Assembly: GCF_018991925.1 (NCBI RefSeq)
Contig: NW_024725489.1
Coordinates: 7,053,916-7,117,915 of the forward strand
DNA length: 64,000 nucleotides
Direction: 5' to 3'
From: Homarus americanus
Lineage: Eukaryota; Arthropoda; Malacostraca; Decapoda; Nephropidae
Position numbers and translations under genes: made by a program
In this document: piece by piece, positions 1 to 10,856 of the stretch
Numbering within the stretch: the first letter of the stretch is position 1
Layout: each line of letters starts with the position of its first letter
The notes under the pieces: model-generated
The model's database searches: none
What the model was told of the DNA's origin: nothing
Seen by the model: only the letters and a program-made list of their open reading frames with translations

Positions 1-705
1 CGAGGATGGTGCAGAAGCTTCTCACCAAATTTGCAGATGAGGTCGTGGTGAAGGTCAGTGAGTGTCGAAAGGGTCAGTGTGTTGAGCGCTTCTTGATATG
101 TGGAGTAGGAAGGGGAGAGAATAATCTTGCATGCCCTCTTTTGCACTTTTTCTAGGTGTTTACATTGTGTGGCATTTAGGGAGGAAGACCAGGTAGGAGA
201 GGCATAGGTGAGCTTGGGAAGTATGAATGTTGAGTAAACACTGAGGAGCTCGGGTGCAGGAACTCCGAGGAACTTGAGTCAGTGGAGGAGGTGGAGACGG
301 AAACTAGAGGATTTGACAACTTCACTGACGTGTGGTTTCCAATTTAGTTTGTTGTCTATGGTGACGCCGAGGAGCTTAGTGGAATCTACAACCTGGAGTG
401 TGTTGGTGGCCCATTTTTGGAGACTGTTCAATAAATCCTGGTGGGCGGTATAGTCGGGAGCTGAATTGTTGACACTGATCCCAATGGTGGCGTCGTCGAC
501 ATATTTCCATCGAGCGAGGGTTTCTCTTTGGGCATCATTGATAAGCATAAGGAAGCATAGTGGTCCCCCATCTTGGTGCCTTGGGGGACGCCACAGGTGA
601 GTGACTGAAAGGTGGAGACAGCCCCTCGGAAGCATACAGCTTGGCGTCGGTTATTGAGGAAGTCTGTAAGCCAGAGTATAAGACTTCTTCGAAACCCGAG
701 GTATA
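1..705 (-). mobile_element. LINE-A copy A1 (5'-truncated, cut by window edge)
   Basis: Reverse-strand non-LTR retrotransposon fragment. The minus-strand translation reads through the RT motif 'SLTCGVPQG', the catalytic box 'KYVDDATIGI' near 500, and the downstream block 'STKLLGVTIDNKLNWK' near 340-390. The same blocks occur in the longer copy at 10.8-12.9 kb, which fixes the family. The reading frame shifts near 540-560, so it is a pseudogene. Similarity stops near 705 in the palm region, so the 5' part is missing, and the 3' end lies outside the window. The clade (Jockey/CR1 superfamily or a relative) cannot be set by eye. Confidence 0.8.
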
Positions 706-1004
706 GTAAGGCTAGTAGGGCGTGGGATATAGCAGGAAGAGGGGGGTGCAGGGCCAAACAGACTCGACCTGGCTGCCAAAACCCGGGGCGCCTTCAGGGC
801 ACGTCCTGTCTCACTGATGGTTGACAAGTGTGGTTGTGTCGATGGGTGAGTGAGTGTTTGTGTGTCCTGATGATAGAGTGTTGATGCCTCCTAGTGCACT
901 GGTCACTCTGTGCGGTGTAAGAGGCAAGAGACTGGCATTGTGGAATTATTTACTTCACATACACACAAACACAACATACACATAAACACAAACACACAAC
1001 AAAA
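706..1004. other. Unassigned sequence between two LINE-A copies
   Basis: About 300 bases with no supported gene. The last 50 bases (957-1004) are CA-rich, of the form acacacaaacacaacatac. A short open frame on the + strand has no recognisable domain. Confidence 0.4.
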
Positions 1005-1415
1005 CACTTCCTAAGCTCACCTACACCCCCCCTTAACTGCTACACAACGAGGACCCCTGGAAGTACAGGAAACGGAGTGTAGGACTAATCTCTCCCTCTC
1101 CTACACCACATATCAGGAGGCAGTCAACACACTGGCCCTCTCAACTCTCTCTCATCATCACCATAACCCCATCTGTCAGTTAGGGATGAAGGTACTACAC
1201 TACACCATCCTCCCCACCGTCTCCTGCTCCCACCTGAGATCCCTCGTCCGATAATTGCTGTTCGACACTACAACAGTACCCTGTATATTATCAGCAACTC
1301 GTAGATAACTTGTGTGTTCACTCCCTGCCAACCTCACTTTAGTACTGTAACTGTGCTGAAATTACTTGTTTAATGACCCTCTCCCCTTGTTGTTTTGTGA
1401 GTAAATTAAAGGCAA
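1005..1415 (+). mobile_element. LINE-A copy A4, 3' part of ORF (interrupted)
   Basis: Plus-strand remnant of LINE-A. The segments 'cttcctaagctcacctacac' and 'cccacctgagatccctcgtc' match the complement of the A1 and A2 copies, which encode the C-terminal RT region with '(P)PEIPSPRIAVRHHN'. Frames are broken throughout. The copy is interrupted at 1416 by an inverted-repeat element and appears to resume at 2303 with the LINE-A-type 3' tail. Confidence 0.65.
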
Positions 1416-2302
1416 TTATTGTAAGGCGTTTTTAGATGCACGGAATAGCTAACAATTTAACTTTCCCGGACTGTCATTAAAAATTCAACATTGTACCGCG
1501 TCCTGTGAATAGCTGTTGTACAACACAGTCTTTTGAAAACAATAAAATTTGAATAAAATCTCTGAAAGAAATAGTGAAGAAAATATATATACAATTATGG
1601 AAAAAAGACAAAAAAGGAAAGAAGTCCATCAGTCAACAATAAATAAGAATAACACAAAAAATCGGGCCCATTGTGAAGGTAATTTCTCCCGGACATCTTC
1701 TCACTCGGCCAGGTTAGCATATTTGTGCAAGAAAAATGACGATTTTCAGGTTCGTTTAAGTCCTATTTTTTGCACTTACAGAACTGTAATAAACTTGTTC
1801 ATCCTTATTTCAAATATTTCATGAGTAATGATATTAATGTTTCAATTATCTTTGAGTAATTATCAATATTGTTACACCAAAGTCACCAACAGCTATGAAA
1901 TCGGACAGTGCCCACTTAAAAAGGGCAGAGCCAAAACAGGTTTCAACTAGGAGCAATCCATTTCAATTTTTTCACGCCATACACTTTGCTTTAGGTCCTA
2001 TCCAATATACTACCGAATATAGAATTATTTTATTATTATATCACATTTTTTATTGCCTTACTTGCCCCCAAATCTTCAATATTAATCAAAATATTCTCCA
2101 TCAGCCGCCATGATCCGCGTATTTTCAGTGGGAGAAATCGCTGATTGGTTGTTAGCTATTTGGGCCGCTTAAGGCTAACGCCTGATCGAGGTGTTAGCTT
2201 TTCTCTTTGAATGTTCCCTGAGTACAACTCTAAAGCAGCGTCTGCGCATACAGAATAGCTAATACGTTAGCTAATCCGTGCATCTGAAACGCCTTACAAT
2301 AA
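1416..2302. mobile_element. DNA transposon-like element with ~37-bp terminal inverted repeats
   Basis: The left end (1416-1452) begins ttattgtaaggcgttttt and continues agatgcacggaatagctaac. The right end (2266-2302) is its near-perfect complement, gttagctaatccgtgcatct then gaaacgccttacaataa. The 887-bp element has no transposase-sized reading frame, so it is non-autonomous. It sits inside a LINE-A remnant. No clear target-site duplication could be read, so the superfamily is open. Confidence 0.7.
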
Positions 2303-2462
2303 CCGCGTTATATGTGCCACTTATGTTGTTTGTATTCTTTGAGATTAAGACTGTTGTAATATGTCAATAAACCGTTAATTATGATTACTATTATTATTGT
2401 AGTCATATTATTATTATTATTATTATTGTTGTAATTATTACTCGTTATTATCATTGTTGTTG

Positions 2463-2559
<97 letters not shown>

Positions 2560-2665
2560 TCTTATTATTAGCATTGTTATTATTACTATTACTATTATTA
2601 TTATTGTTATTATAGTTGTTATTATTTTTATTATTATTATTATTATTATTATCATTATTTTAGTA
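2303..2665 (+). repeat. LINE-A-type 3' tail followed by (ATT)n microsatellite
   Basis: The tail 'gtcaataaaccgttaatta' (2359-2380) is the 3' terminus shared by LINE-A and repeat D copies in this window. It contains an AATAAA polyadenylation signal and runs directly into about 280 bp of slightly impure ATT repeat. Translations of this tract (poly-Ile/Asn) are not genes. Confidence 0.8.
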
Positions 2666-2888
2666 GTAGTAGTAGTATTACACTAGGAAAGGTTTACACA
2701 TTGTTACACATTATAATAATATTCAGTAGTCATCAAGAAGTTATATCAGGCAGTAGTTGTTCGTTCAGGGGTGAGAGGAGGTTTTCCCTGACGTGAGTCA
2801 TAACTTCATGAGTATAGTTTAACCTCCATTACTGCGTCAGTCTCCGCCTTCAATGGTGGTGACCTTTGGTTTTATTTAAAAATAGTTA
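2666..2888. other. Unassigned sequence
   Basis: No gene or repeat recognised between the ATT microsatellite and the CCTAA tract. Confidence 0.4.
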
Positions 2889-3085
2889 TTATCAGTATTA
2901 ACCTAACAAAACCTAACCTAACCTAACCTAACATAGCTTAACCTTACCCTTAACCTAACCTAACATGACCTAAACTAGCTTAACCTTAAACTAACCTAAC
3001 CTAAACCTAAACTAATCTAACCTAACCTGACCTAACATAGCCTAACCTAACCTTAACCTAAACTAATCTAACTTATCTAGTGAAT
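2889..3085. repeat. Degenerate CCTAA (telomere-type) tract
   Basis: About 200 bp made largely of cctaa and variants (ccttaa, aactaa, acatag). This is the complement of TTAGG, the arthropod telomere unit. The units are too degenerate for a working telomere, so it is an interstitial tract. Confidence 0.75.
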
Positions 3086-3217
3086 GAGCCTTAATGGGGC
3101 AGTAATGTAGATGAGTAAATGGCATAGTAAATAATTAAAAACACGATACGAATTACCTGCAGAAATTGGTGACCAATTTAGTGCTATGTTTTTTGTTCGT
3201 GTGCGTGTGTGTGTGTG

Positions 3218-3765
3218 TGGTCCTCCCCACTCTGCTGTGTGGCAGTGAGATATGGGTTACATACAGGAGGCACCTCAAGGCACTTGAAATCTTTCACCAA
3301 CGTAGTCTACTTCCATCCACCGAGTTCGCTGGGAAGACAAGAGAACAAATGTCAGTATTCTTGCCGACATCAACTGTAAGAGCATCGAGGCTACCATTAT
3401 CCATGAACAACTACGCTGGACTGGCCATGTTACCCGCATGGGCGACAGTAGACTGCCGAAGCAGCTACTTTACAGTCACCTAACGAATAGTAAACGTAAC
3501 GCTTGGAGGAGCACCACACAAGAAGGCGTCAATACTTTCGAGTTAGCCCGACTGCAAACCGAGGCAGACAAGCGCCAACGCCGAGAGACGCTGCCACCGC
3601 CCCTCACGCACTAGATGTAGCCCCCCACATGTGCAACGAATGTCGACGACTCTGCCGGTTCCGTATCGGCCTCTTTAGTCACTTCAAAACTCACCAACCT
3701 AGGTGACATCCTTAATAGCTCATATCATTGTATCATAGCTGGATGATCGTCATTCTCGATTCTGA
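3218..3765 (+). mobile_element. LINE-E copy E1, C-terminal fragment
   Basis: Plus-strand pieces of a LINE ORF2 C-terminus: 'VLPTLLCGSEIWVTYRRHLK', 'TREQMSVFL', and a final zinc-finger-like segment 'HMCNECRRLCRFRIGLFSHF' near 3628-3690. The same blocks occur in the longer copy at 47.4-48.9 kb. Frameshifts separate the pieces. The fragment is joined directly to a short (GT)n tract at its 5' edge, and its 3' UTR 'aatagctcatatcatt' matches E2. Pseudogene. Confidence 0.8.
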
Positions 3766-3778
3766 GTGACAGAAGAAA

Positions 3779-4015
3779 AAGGCAGGGATTTTTGATGGAC
3801 CTCAAATAAGAACACTACTCAGAGATCCACACTTCCTTGCAACAATGACTGAGGCACAGGCAAGAACTTGGAATGCTTTCTCTAATGTGGTGCGGAACTT
3901 CTTAGGGAACAAGAAAGCGGACAACTATCAAGAAATTGTGGAAGAGCTGCTCTTGAGTTTACAAGCACTTGGATGCAGAATGAGTATCAAGGTTCAATAC
4001 TTACACAGTCACTTG
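3779..4015 (+). pseudogene. Fragment of a widespread uncharacterised arthropod protein, truncated by (GT)n
   Basis: An open frame with no stop runs for about 79 codons: 'GIFDGPQIRTLLRD', then 'VRNFLGNKKADNYQEIVEEL', then 'LGCRMSIKVQYLHSHL', ending exactly where a (TG)n array begins at 4017. From memory this resembles a conserved block of uncharacterised arthropod proteins, often found in multicopy or repeat settings, whose function I cannot name. There is no start or end, so it is probably a mobile-element-carried or pseudogene fragment. Confidence 0.5.
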
Positions 4016-4016
4016 T

Positions 4017-4032
4017 TATGTGTGTGTATTGT

Positions 4033-4084
<52 letters not shown>

Positions 4085-4228
4085 GTTATGTATGTGTGTG
4101 TGTTGTTATGTATGTGTGTGTGTGTGTGTCTGTGTGTGAGCGTGTGTAGTGTGTGCGTGTTGTTATGTGTGTGTGTGTGTGTGTGTGTTCATATGTGTGT
4201 GTGTGTGTGTGCATGTGTGTGCGTGTTG

Positions 4229-4266
<38 letters not shown>

Positions 4267-4436
4267 ATGTGTGTGTGTGCGTGTAGTTATATATGTGTGT
4301 CTGTGTGTGTGTGTGTGTGTGCGTGCTGTTATGTGTGTGTGTGTGTGCGTGTGTGTGTGTGTGTATTGTTATGTGTGTGTGTGTGTGTGTGTGTGTATTG
4401 TTATGTGTGTGTGTGTGTGTGGGTGTGTGTTGTTAT
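4017..4436. repeat. (GT)n microsatellite, imperfect, 420 bp
   Basis: Long TG array with interspersed ttgttatg and atatgtg variants. It abuts the 5' truncation point of the CR1-alpha copy at 4440. Long Cys/Val open frames across it are artefacts. Confidence 0.95.
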
Positions 4437-4446
4437 GTTGGACGTT

Positions 4447-4957
4447 AGTACAGTCAGGGACAGGGAAGACAAGGAAGGCATAAAAACATTAATTGTTGGT
4501 GACTCACAGGATGAGGGTGTGTTTGCCAGGAGCTGGGGTGGGGGATATAATTGACAGGATGGGCAATATCTTGTCTGGTAATGGGAACAAACCCATTATC
4601 TGCCTCAGTGCAGGAGGCAATGATATTGGTCGGTGTAGGAGTGAGGAGCTTCTTGATAAGTTCAAGGCAGCTATAGATCGTATTAGGACTAAGGGAGGGA
4701 TCCCTATCATATGCGGTGTCCTGCCTAGAAGGAGAGTTGGCAGTGAATGGTTGTCAAGGGCGGTTGGTGTCAACGACCGTCTTGACAGATATTGCAAGTC
4801 AATATCAGTCCCATTCATTGACAACTGGGACAACTTCTATGGCAGAAGGGACCTTTATGTTAGGGATGGGGTGCACCTGTCTAGGGATGGAGTAGCAACC
4901 CTGACTGAGGCTCTAGAGGGGGCAGTTCAAAAGATATCGAAGTCTTTAAACTGCTAG
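4447..4957 (+). pseudogene. CR1 ORF1, SGNH/GDSL-type esterase domain (broken)
   Basis: CR1 ORF1 proteins often carry an SGNH-hydrolase (esterase) domain whose role in retrotransposition is uncertain. Visible blocks are 'LIVGDSQ' (4492 region, nucleophile Ser), 'CLSAGGNDIGR' near 4600-4635 (Gly/Asn block) and 'RDGVHLSRDG' near 4860-4890 (Asp-His block). Compared with the copy ending at 28212, about 45 bp after GDSQ are missing, which puts the nucleophile block in a different frame from the rest. The coiled-coil N-terminus is absent because the copy is 5'-truncated into the GT array. The stop codon lies 8 bases before the ORF2 start. Confidence 0.85.
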
Positions 4958-4965
4958 GAGAACAT

Positions 4966-7894
4966 ATGAGCACGGGGTTGGAGGAGACTGCAGTGGGAGC
5001 GGGTAAACAAAGTGAAAGATTACAGGGAAATAGTGTTAGGAATGATGACAAAACTGAATTAGACAGGGAGTTTAAAACTAAACGCGGTAAAGGGAGGACT
5101 CAGAACACGACTAACTTAAATGTATACTACACAAACAGTAGAAGTATGAGAAACAAAATGGATGATATTAGGGCCTTGGTATGTACCGAAAAAATCGATA
5201 TAATTGCATTCACTGAAACATGGATTAACCTAGACACACGTGAGTTACCAGTCGAATACCAAATTGCGGGTTACAAACTGTTCCATACCGATAGGCAGAC
5301 CAGGAAAGGAGGCGGAGTAGCAATCTATGTTCGGGATAATCTGAAGTGTGAAATAAATAAGGAAATAAAAACTGACCGGAATACAGAAACAATTTGGATA
5401 GAATTAATCGACGGTAGAGAAAAATTGATCACAGGAGTAATATATAGACCTCCCAATCTTGATAGAGTCAAAGAGCGACTTATCTGGGATGAAATGCGCA
5501 GGGCTTCCATACACAACAAAGTCTGTATAGTAGGCGACTTTAACCTTGGCCAAATAGATTGGACTGACCTTACAGGTAACTCAGAATCAGAAGATTTTCT
5601 CGAGACTATCCAGGACTGTTTTCTAAGTCAACATATAACTGAACCCACACTGGGTAATAATATACTCGATTTAGTTCTGTCAAACAGAGAAAACCTCATT
5701 AGCAGGGTCGAGGTGGGGAACGAATTTGCAAACAGCGATCACAAAGAAATGAGATTCCAGTTAGACTTTCAGGGCAGATGTAAGGAAAATTCCACTAAAG
5801 TACCAGATTTCAGAAGGGCGAACTTTGACAGTTGAAAGAGGCAGCTGAGAGAGGGGGTGTCACGCTTGGCCGTGAACCTGTCAGCTGACACCGACCTGAT
5901 AACGAGATCTGAGATTGCCGAGTTCCACGACAATTTAAATAGTGAGTTACTTAATGCACAAAGGCAGAACATACCATACAAAAAACTCAGATCAGACAAC
6001 AATGACCCTAAATGGATTAATAATTATTTAAGGAACATCATTGGCCAAAGGAAGGCTATAGGTAGAAGGATAAATCGTGGCGAAATTCACCTCCGGGACT
6101 ATTATAGGGTATTGGCGAGTAGGGTTAAAACCGAGATAAGGAAAGCAAAGAGGAATAATGAGGTAAGGATAGCAAGGGAGGCGAAGACAAACCCCAAAGG
6201 ATTCTACCAAATGTATCAAACTAAAACACGAGAAACGATTGGACCAATACGGTCAGACACCGGCGAGCTCACTGATAACGACATAGAAATGAGCAATAAT
6301 TTGAATAAATATTTTTCAACAGTTTTCACCACCGAAAATTTAAACATGATACCCGAGGCACCGACTCTATTCAGAGATAGTGAAGAAAACAAATTAAGTG
6401 AGATAGTAGTGACTAGTAACGATGTTAGTAAGCAAATAGACAAACTAAAGCCTAATAAGTCACCTGGTCCCGATGAGATATTTGCCAGAGTATTAAAGGA
6501 ATGTAAGGAAGTTGTTTAACATGTCCTTAAAAACAGGTGTAGTACCAAAATCCTGGAGGATAGCGAATGTAATACCGATTTTCAAGAAGGGGGATAGATC
6601 ACTATCCTCTAACTACCGCCCAATCAGTTTAACATCAATAGTAGGCAAATTACTGGAAGCAATCATCTCAAACTCTATTCGAAATCACCTGGAGAAGCAC
6701 AGATTGATCAATGATTCCCAGCATGGCTTCACAAGCGGACGCTCTTGCCTAACTAACCTATTAACATTCTTTTCATCAGTTTTCGAATCGGTGGACGAGG
6801 GGCACAATTATGATGTGGTATATCTCGACTTTAGCAAAGCCTTCGACAGAGTCCCCCACGAAAGACTAATTAAAAAGGTAGAAGCACATGGCATCAAAGG
6901 TGACATCCTTAAATGGATTAGGGTGTGGTTACAGGACAGGAAACAGCGAGTGAGCATTAACGGCACTAAGTCCCATTGGAGCAACGTCACAAGTGGTGTT
7001 CCCCAAGGCTCAGTACTTGGACCATTATTATTTATTATATACATAAACGACATAGATATCGGCATAGACAGCAACATAAGTAAATTTGCTGATGACACTA
7101 AAATAGGACGTGTTATTAAATCTGACGAGGACTCGGCAAAACTACAGGAAGATCTAAACAAATTTTTCGAATGGTCTGAAAAATGGCAGATGAAATTCAA
7201 CGTCGACAAATGTAAAGTACTCAGTATAGGAGATGTAAACAGGGAAACCAGATACCAGATGAACAACGATGCCATAGAGAAATCCGACTGCGAGAGAGAT
7301 TTAGGAGTAATGATAAGTAGGAACCTTAAACCAAGTAAACAATGTGTTTTTGCTCGTAACAAGGCTAATAAAGTACTTGGGTTCATACAAAGGAGTGTTA
7401 GTTACAAGACTAGCGAGGTCATCCTAAAACTGTATCTTGCTCTTGTGAGACCACACCTGGACTACGCAGTTCAGTTCTGGTCACCGTATTACAGAATGGA
7501 TATAGAATCCTTGGAAAGAATTCAGAGGAGAATGACAAGACTAATCCCGGGCATTAGGAACCTTGAATATAGAGACAGGCTAAAGCATCTTAATTTGCAT
7601 TCCCTCGAGAGACGTAGAGCGAGGGGCGACCTGATAGAGGTGTATAAGTGGAAGGCAGGGCTAAACAAAGGGGACATTACAAAGGTACTCAAACTATCCA
7701 ACCAGGAGCGAACTCGTAACAATGGTTTTAAATTAGATAAATTTAGATTTAGGCGTGAAATCGGTAAACACTGGTTTGGAAACAGAGTAGTGGATGAATG
7801 GAACAAGTTACCAAATATCATCATTAACTCAAATACGCTGAATAGCTTCAAACATAGGTTGGATGCTTATATGAGCAATAGGGGTTGGGTGTAA
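4966..7894 (+). pseudogene. CR1 ORF2, AP-endonuclease/reverse transcriptase (one stop, one frameshift)
   Basis: ORF2 nicks target DNA and reverse-transcribes the element RNA. The endonuclease half (4966-5835) shows 'YYTNSRSMRNKMDDI', 'AFTETW', 'GVIYRPP', 'VGDFNLGQIDW' and 'NSDHKEM'. A TGA at 5833-5835 replaces a Leu codon found in sister copies, and the same frame continues to 6519. A small deletion near 6505 shifts the frame. The RT half (6512-7894) has 'NYRPISLTSIVGK', 'VYLDFSKAFDRVPHERL', 'SGVPQGSVLGPLLF' and the catalytic 'KFADDTKIG' (near 7083), then a conserved C-terminus ending 'AYMSNRGWV'. The ATG at 4966 is chosen because the sequence around it is kept in other copies. Confidence 0.9.
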
Positions 7895-7965
7895 ACGGGA
7901 CTGCCCAGTATGGGCCAATAGGCCCGCTGCAGTTTCCTCCATTCTTATGTTCTTATGTTCTTATG

Positions 7966-8123
7966 TTGTGTGTGTGTGTGTGTTGTGTGTGTATGTGTTG
8001 GTGTGTGTTGTGTGTGTGTGTGTATGCATGTTGTTATGTGTGTGAGCGTGTTGTTATGTGTGTGTGTGTTGTGTGCATGTGTGTGTTGTGTGCATGTGTG
8101 TGTGTTGTGTGTGTGTGTGTGTG

Positions 8124-8178
<55 letters not shown>

Positions 8179-8469
8179 GTGTGTGTGTGTGTGTTGTGTT
8201 GTTATGTTTGCGTGTGTGTGTGTGTATGTGTGTGTGTTGTGTGTGTGCGTGTTGTTATATGTGTGTGTGTGTGTGTTGTCATGTGCATGTGTGTGTGTGT
8301 GTCATAAAACATCAGATTTGTGTTGTGTGTGTGTGTGTGTGTTGTTATGTGCGTGTGTGTGTGTGTGTGTGTGTATGCGTGTTGTTATGTGTGAGCGTGT
8401 TGTTATGTGTGTGTGTGTGTGCATGTGTGTGTTGTGTGCATGTGTGTGTTGTGTGTGTGTGTGTGTGTG

Positions 8470-8520
<51 letters not shown>

Positions 8521-8646
8521 TGTGTGTGTGTTTGTGTTGTTATGTTTGCGTGTGTGTGTGTGTATGTGTGTGTGTTGTGTGTGCGTGTTGTTATATGTGT
8601 GTGTGTGTGTTGTCATGTGCGTGTGTGTGTGTGTCATAAACATCAG

Positions 8647-8702
<56 letters not shown>

Positions 8703-8845
8703 GTTATGTGCATGTGTGTGTGTGTCATAAAACATAAGATTTGTGTTGTGTGTGTGTGTGTGTGTGTGTGTGTCATAAAACATCAGATTTGTGTTGTGTG
8801 TGTGTGTTTGTGTGTCTTGTGTGTGTGTGTGTGTCTGTGTGTGTG
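7966..8845. repeat. (GT)n compound array with embedded TCATAAAACATCAGATTTG motifs
   Basis: About 880 bp of TG repeat containing two near-identical ~330-bp sub-blocks and four copies of a 'tcataaaacatcagatttg' motif (8301, 8631, 8725, 8772 regions). The same motif follows GT arrays at 13248 and 14445, so it belongs to a repeat family rather than a simple microsatellite. Cys/Val-rich and Thr/His-rich open frames here are artefacts. Confidence 0.9.
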
Positions 8846-8846
8846 T

Positions 8847-9958
8847 TATAACTGATTCAAGAAATTTCCCCACTATTGATGTCAAACTGATCGGCCGGTA
8901 ATTTGACGCTGATGCTCTGTCTCCCTTTTTGAATATGGGTACTACATTTGCCTGTTTCCACAAGTCTGGCACAACTCCGGTGTCTAATGATTTTGTAAAT
9001 AAATTTACAAGGGGTCCGCTAATCTGTTCCCTACACTCTTTCAAGACTCGAGGGAAAATTTCATCCGGCCCTGGGGATTTTGTCTTCTTTAGTTTATTTA
9101 TCCTCTTAAGAACATCCTCTTTTCTGATAGTGATATTCTTTAATTTTTCTTCTTCCTTTCCCCTAGACATCAGTTCCACATCTGGAATTTCCTGGCAAAT
9201 TTCTTCTGTGAAAACTGATAAGAAGTAGTTGTTCAATGCTTTGCTTATTTCTTCACTGCCATTTATCACTTCTCCCCTCCGAAAGTTTGGGACTCTGACC
9301 ATATTGCCATTGTTTTTTGTTTCCCAATTTAGGGTGAACCTGTTTTCTCTGTGATCACTGTTACCTAGTTCTTCCCCTACTGTGATATCTCTGATAATAT
9401 TTTCTATATTTGTTAATCTAGGTCTAATATATTGTCACCTCAAGTAGGTTCTGTAATTAGTTGTATAAAAAAATTGTCCTGAACTGCGTCTAGGAAGTCT
9501 TCAAATTCATAGTCACCTACAATGTTGTACCAGTCAATATTTCTGAAGTTGAAATCCCCCATAATGCATAGGTTGTTATATTTTGCTGCCCTACTCATTT
9601 CCTGCCATATGGGGTGAGCTGCTTCTTTGCCCAGACTTGGGGGCTTGTAAATCACTCCCATAATTAGTTTTTCTCTTCCTTCCGTGATTTCTACCCATAC
9701 AGACTCAGTTCCCATTTCACCCTTTATTGAATTATTAATGTATCCTTGACGAAGAGTGCTACCCCTCCCCCCTTCCTACCTTCCCTGTCCTTGTGAAAAA
9801 GGTTGTACCCTTCTATGTGGTACTCTGATGAAAAAATTTTGCTCTCCAGATTCATCCAAGTTTCGGTGATTGCTATGACGTCTACATTCCCGGTACATAC
9901 AACCGTTCTCAGCAAGTCTATTTTATATCTAACGCTCCTACTGTTTGTATAGTATATA
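8847..9958 (-). mobile_element. CR1-beta copy 1 (EN and N-terminal RT part; 3' part missing)
   Basis: Reverse-strand CR1 of the second subfamily. Read from right to left it shows 'DVIAITETWMNLE' (near 9880), 'GVIYKPPSLG', 'IMGDFNFRNIDW' (near 9550), 'KTKSPGPDEIFPRVLKE' (near 9060) and 'NYRPISLTSIVGKFLESVI' (near 8890). Right after 'ESVI' the coding sequence turns into CA/GT repeat at 8846, so the RT catalytic core and 3' end are missing. The 5' edge joins repeat D at 9958. Frameshifts make it a pseudogene. Confidence 0.88.
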
Positions 9959-10796
9959 TACAGTGAACATACAGATTAATGTTTACACACGTAGATCATA
10001 TGAGCTGAGGTGTTGAACAGCAGACACGTAGTGTAGTAACTCCCTCACAGATGGCGTTATGAGGGGCATCACATGAAGTACTAGTTCCCTCACAGGTGGT
10101 GTTGTGAGGGGCTTGACGTGGTGTAGTAATTCCCTCACAGATGGTGTTATGCGGGGCCTGATGATGTAGTAGTAACCTCACAGATGGTGTATGAGGGGCC
10201 TGATGATGTAGTAATTCCCTCACAGATGGTGTTATGAGGGGCCTGATGTGGTGTAGTAATTCCCTCACAGATGGTGTATGAGGGGCCTGATGTGGTGGAG
10301 TAATTCCCTCACACATGGTGTATGAGGGGCCTGATGTGGTGTAGTAATTCCCTCAAAGATGGTGTTATGAGGGGCATCACGTGGTGTAGTAATTCCCTCA
10401 CAGATGGTATTATGAGGAACTTCACATGATGCTGTAGCAATTCATTCACTACGTGGTGTCGTAGCATCATGGGGACATCACGAGCTCTGTTGTCACAGGA
10501 CTTCACTCACTCAAGTGGGTGAGGTGTGGTCTTAGGCCTCTCTATCGTAGAGTCTCAGGGGAATTATCACTGGGTACCTGGGACCTCACTGTGTGAAGGT
10601 TAGCTTGGGAAAGACTCAACTGCCGAGTTGTTTTTCACTGACTTAAGCACTGTTCACCACTATTCAACACTGGTTCCATTCCTTTCCCAAATGAAATAGT
10701 AACTTCTGGCGAGAACTTGATGATATTACGGTGGGGAGGAGGGTTCAGGGGAGGGAGTTGGTATGGGCCAACATAGCAGTTGACGTGGCTGCTGCT
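9959..10796 (-). mobile_element. Repeat D copy D1 with ~45-bp internal minisatellite
   Basis: Non-autonomous repeat shared with copies at 13.5, 46.4, 47.1, 48.9/56.7 and 61.6 kb. From 10015 to 10440 it is a tandem array of about nine units of roughly 45 bp, built on 'tagtaattccctcacagatg' plus 'gtgttatgaggggcctgatg'. The flank at 10590-10790 ('ggtggggaggagggttcagg') matches D2. The end carrying the LINE-A-type tail is missing here because the copy is joined to CR1-beta at 9958. Confidence 0.8.
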
Positions 10797-10799
10797 GAT

Positions 10800-10856
<57 letters not shown>

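Larger units (their letters stand above)
4440..7965 (+). mobile_element. CR1-alpha non-LTR retrotransposon copy 1 (5'-truncated, ~3.5 kb)
   Basis: This is the best-preserved CR1-type LINE in the window. It has the end of ORF1 (SGNH esterase), ORF2 (AP endonuclease plus RT), a short 3' UTR and three terminal TTCTTATG octamers at 7942-7965. CR1 elements are known for esterase-type ORF1 proteins and for short octamer repeats at the 3' end, so the assignment rests on both. The copy is bracketed by (GT)n arrays on both sides. ORF1 lacks its N-terminus and has a small deletion. ORF2 has one stop codon and one deletion/frameshift. Confidence 0.92.

Noticed and set aside
2308..2655. Poly-Ile/Asn open frame
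   Set aside because: It is the ATT microsatellite.
4017..8845. Long Cys/Val-rich open frames (up to 260 codons) in GT arrays
   Set aside because: They arise because TG repeats contain no stop codon in several frames; there is no non-repetitive coding part.
9996..10506. CRISPR-like spaced repeats in the ~45-bp arrays
   Set aside because: The units are contiguous minisatellite repeats without unique spacers, inside a eukaryotic mobile element.
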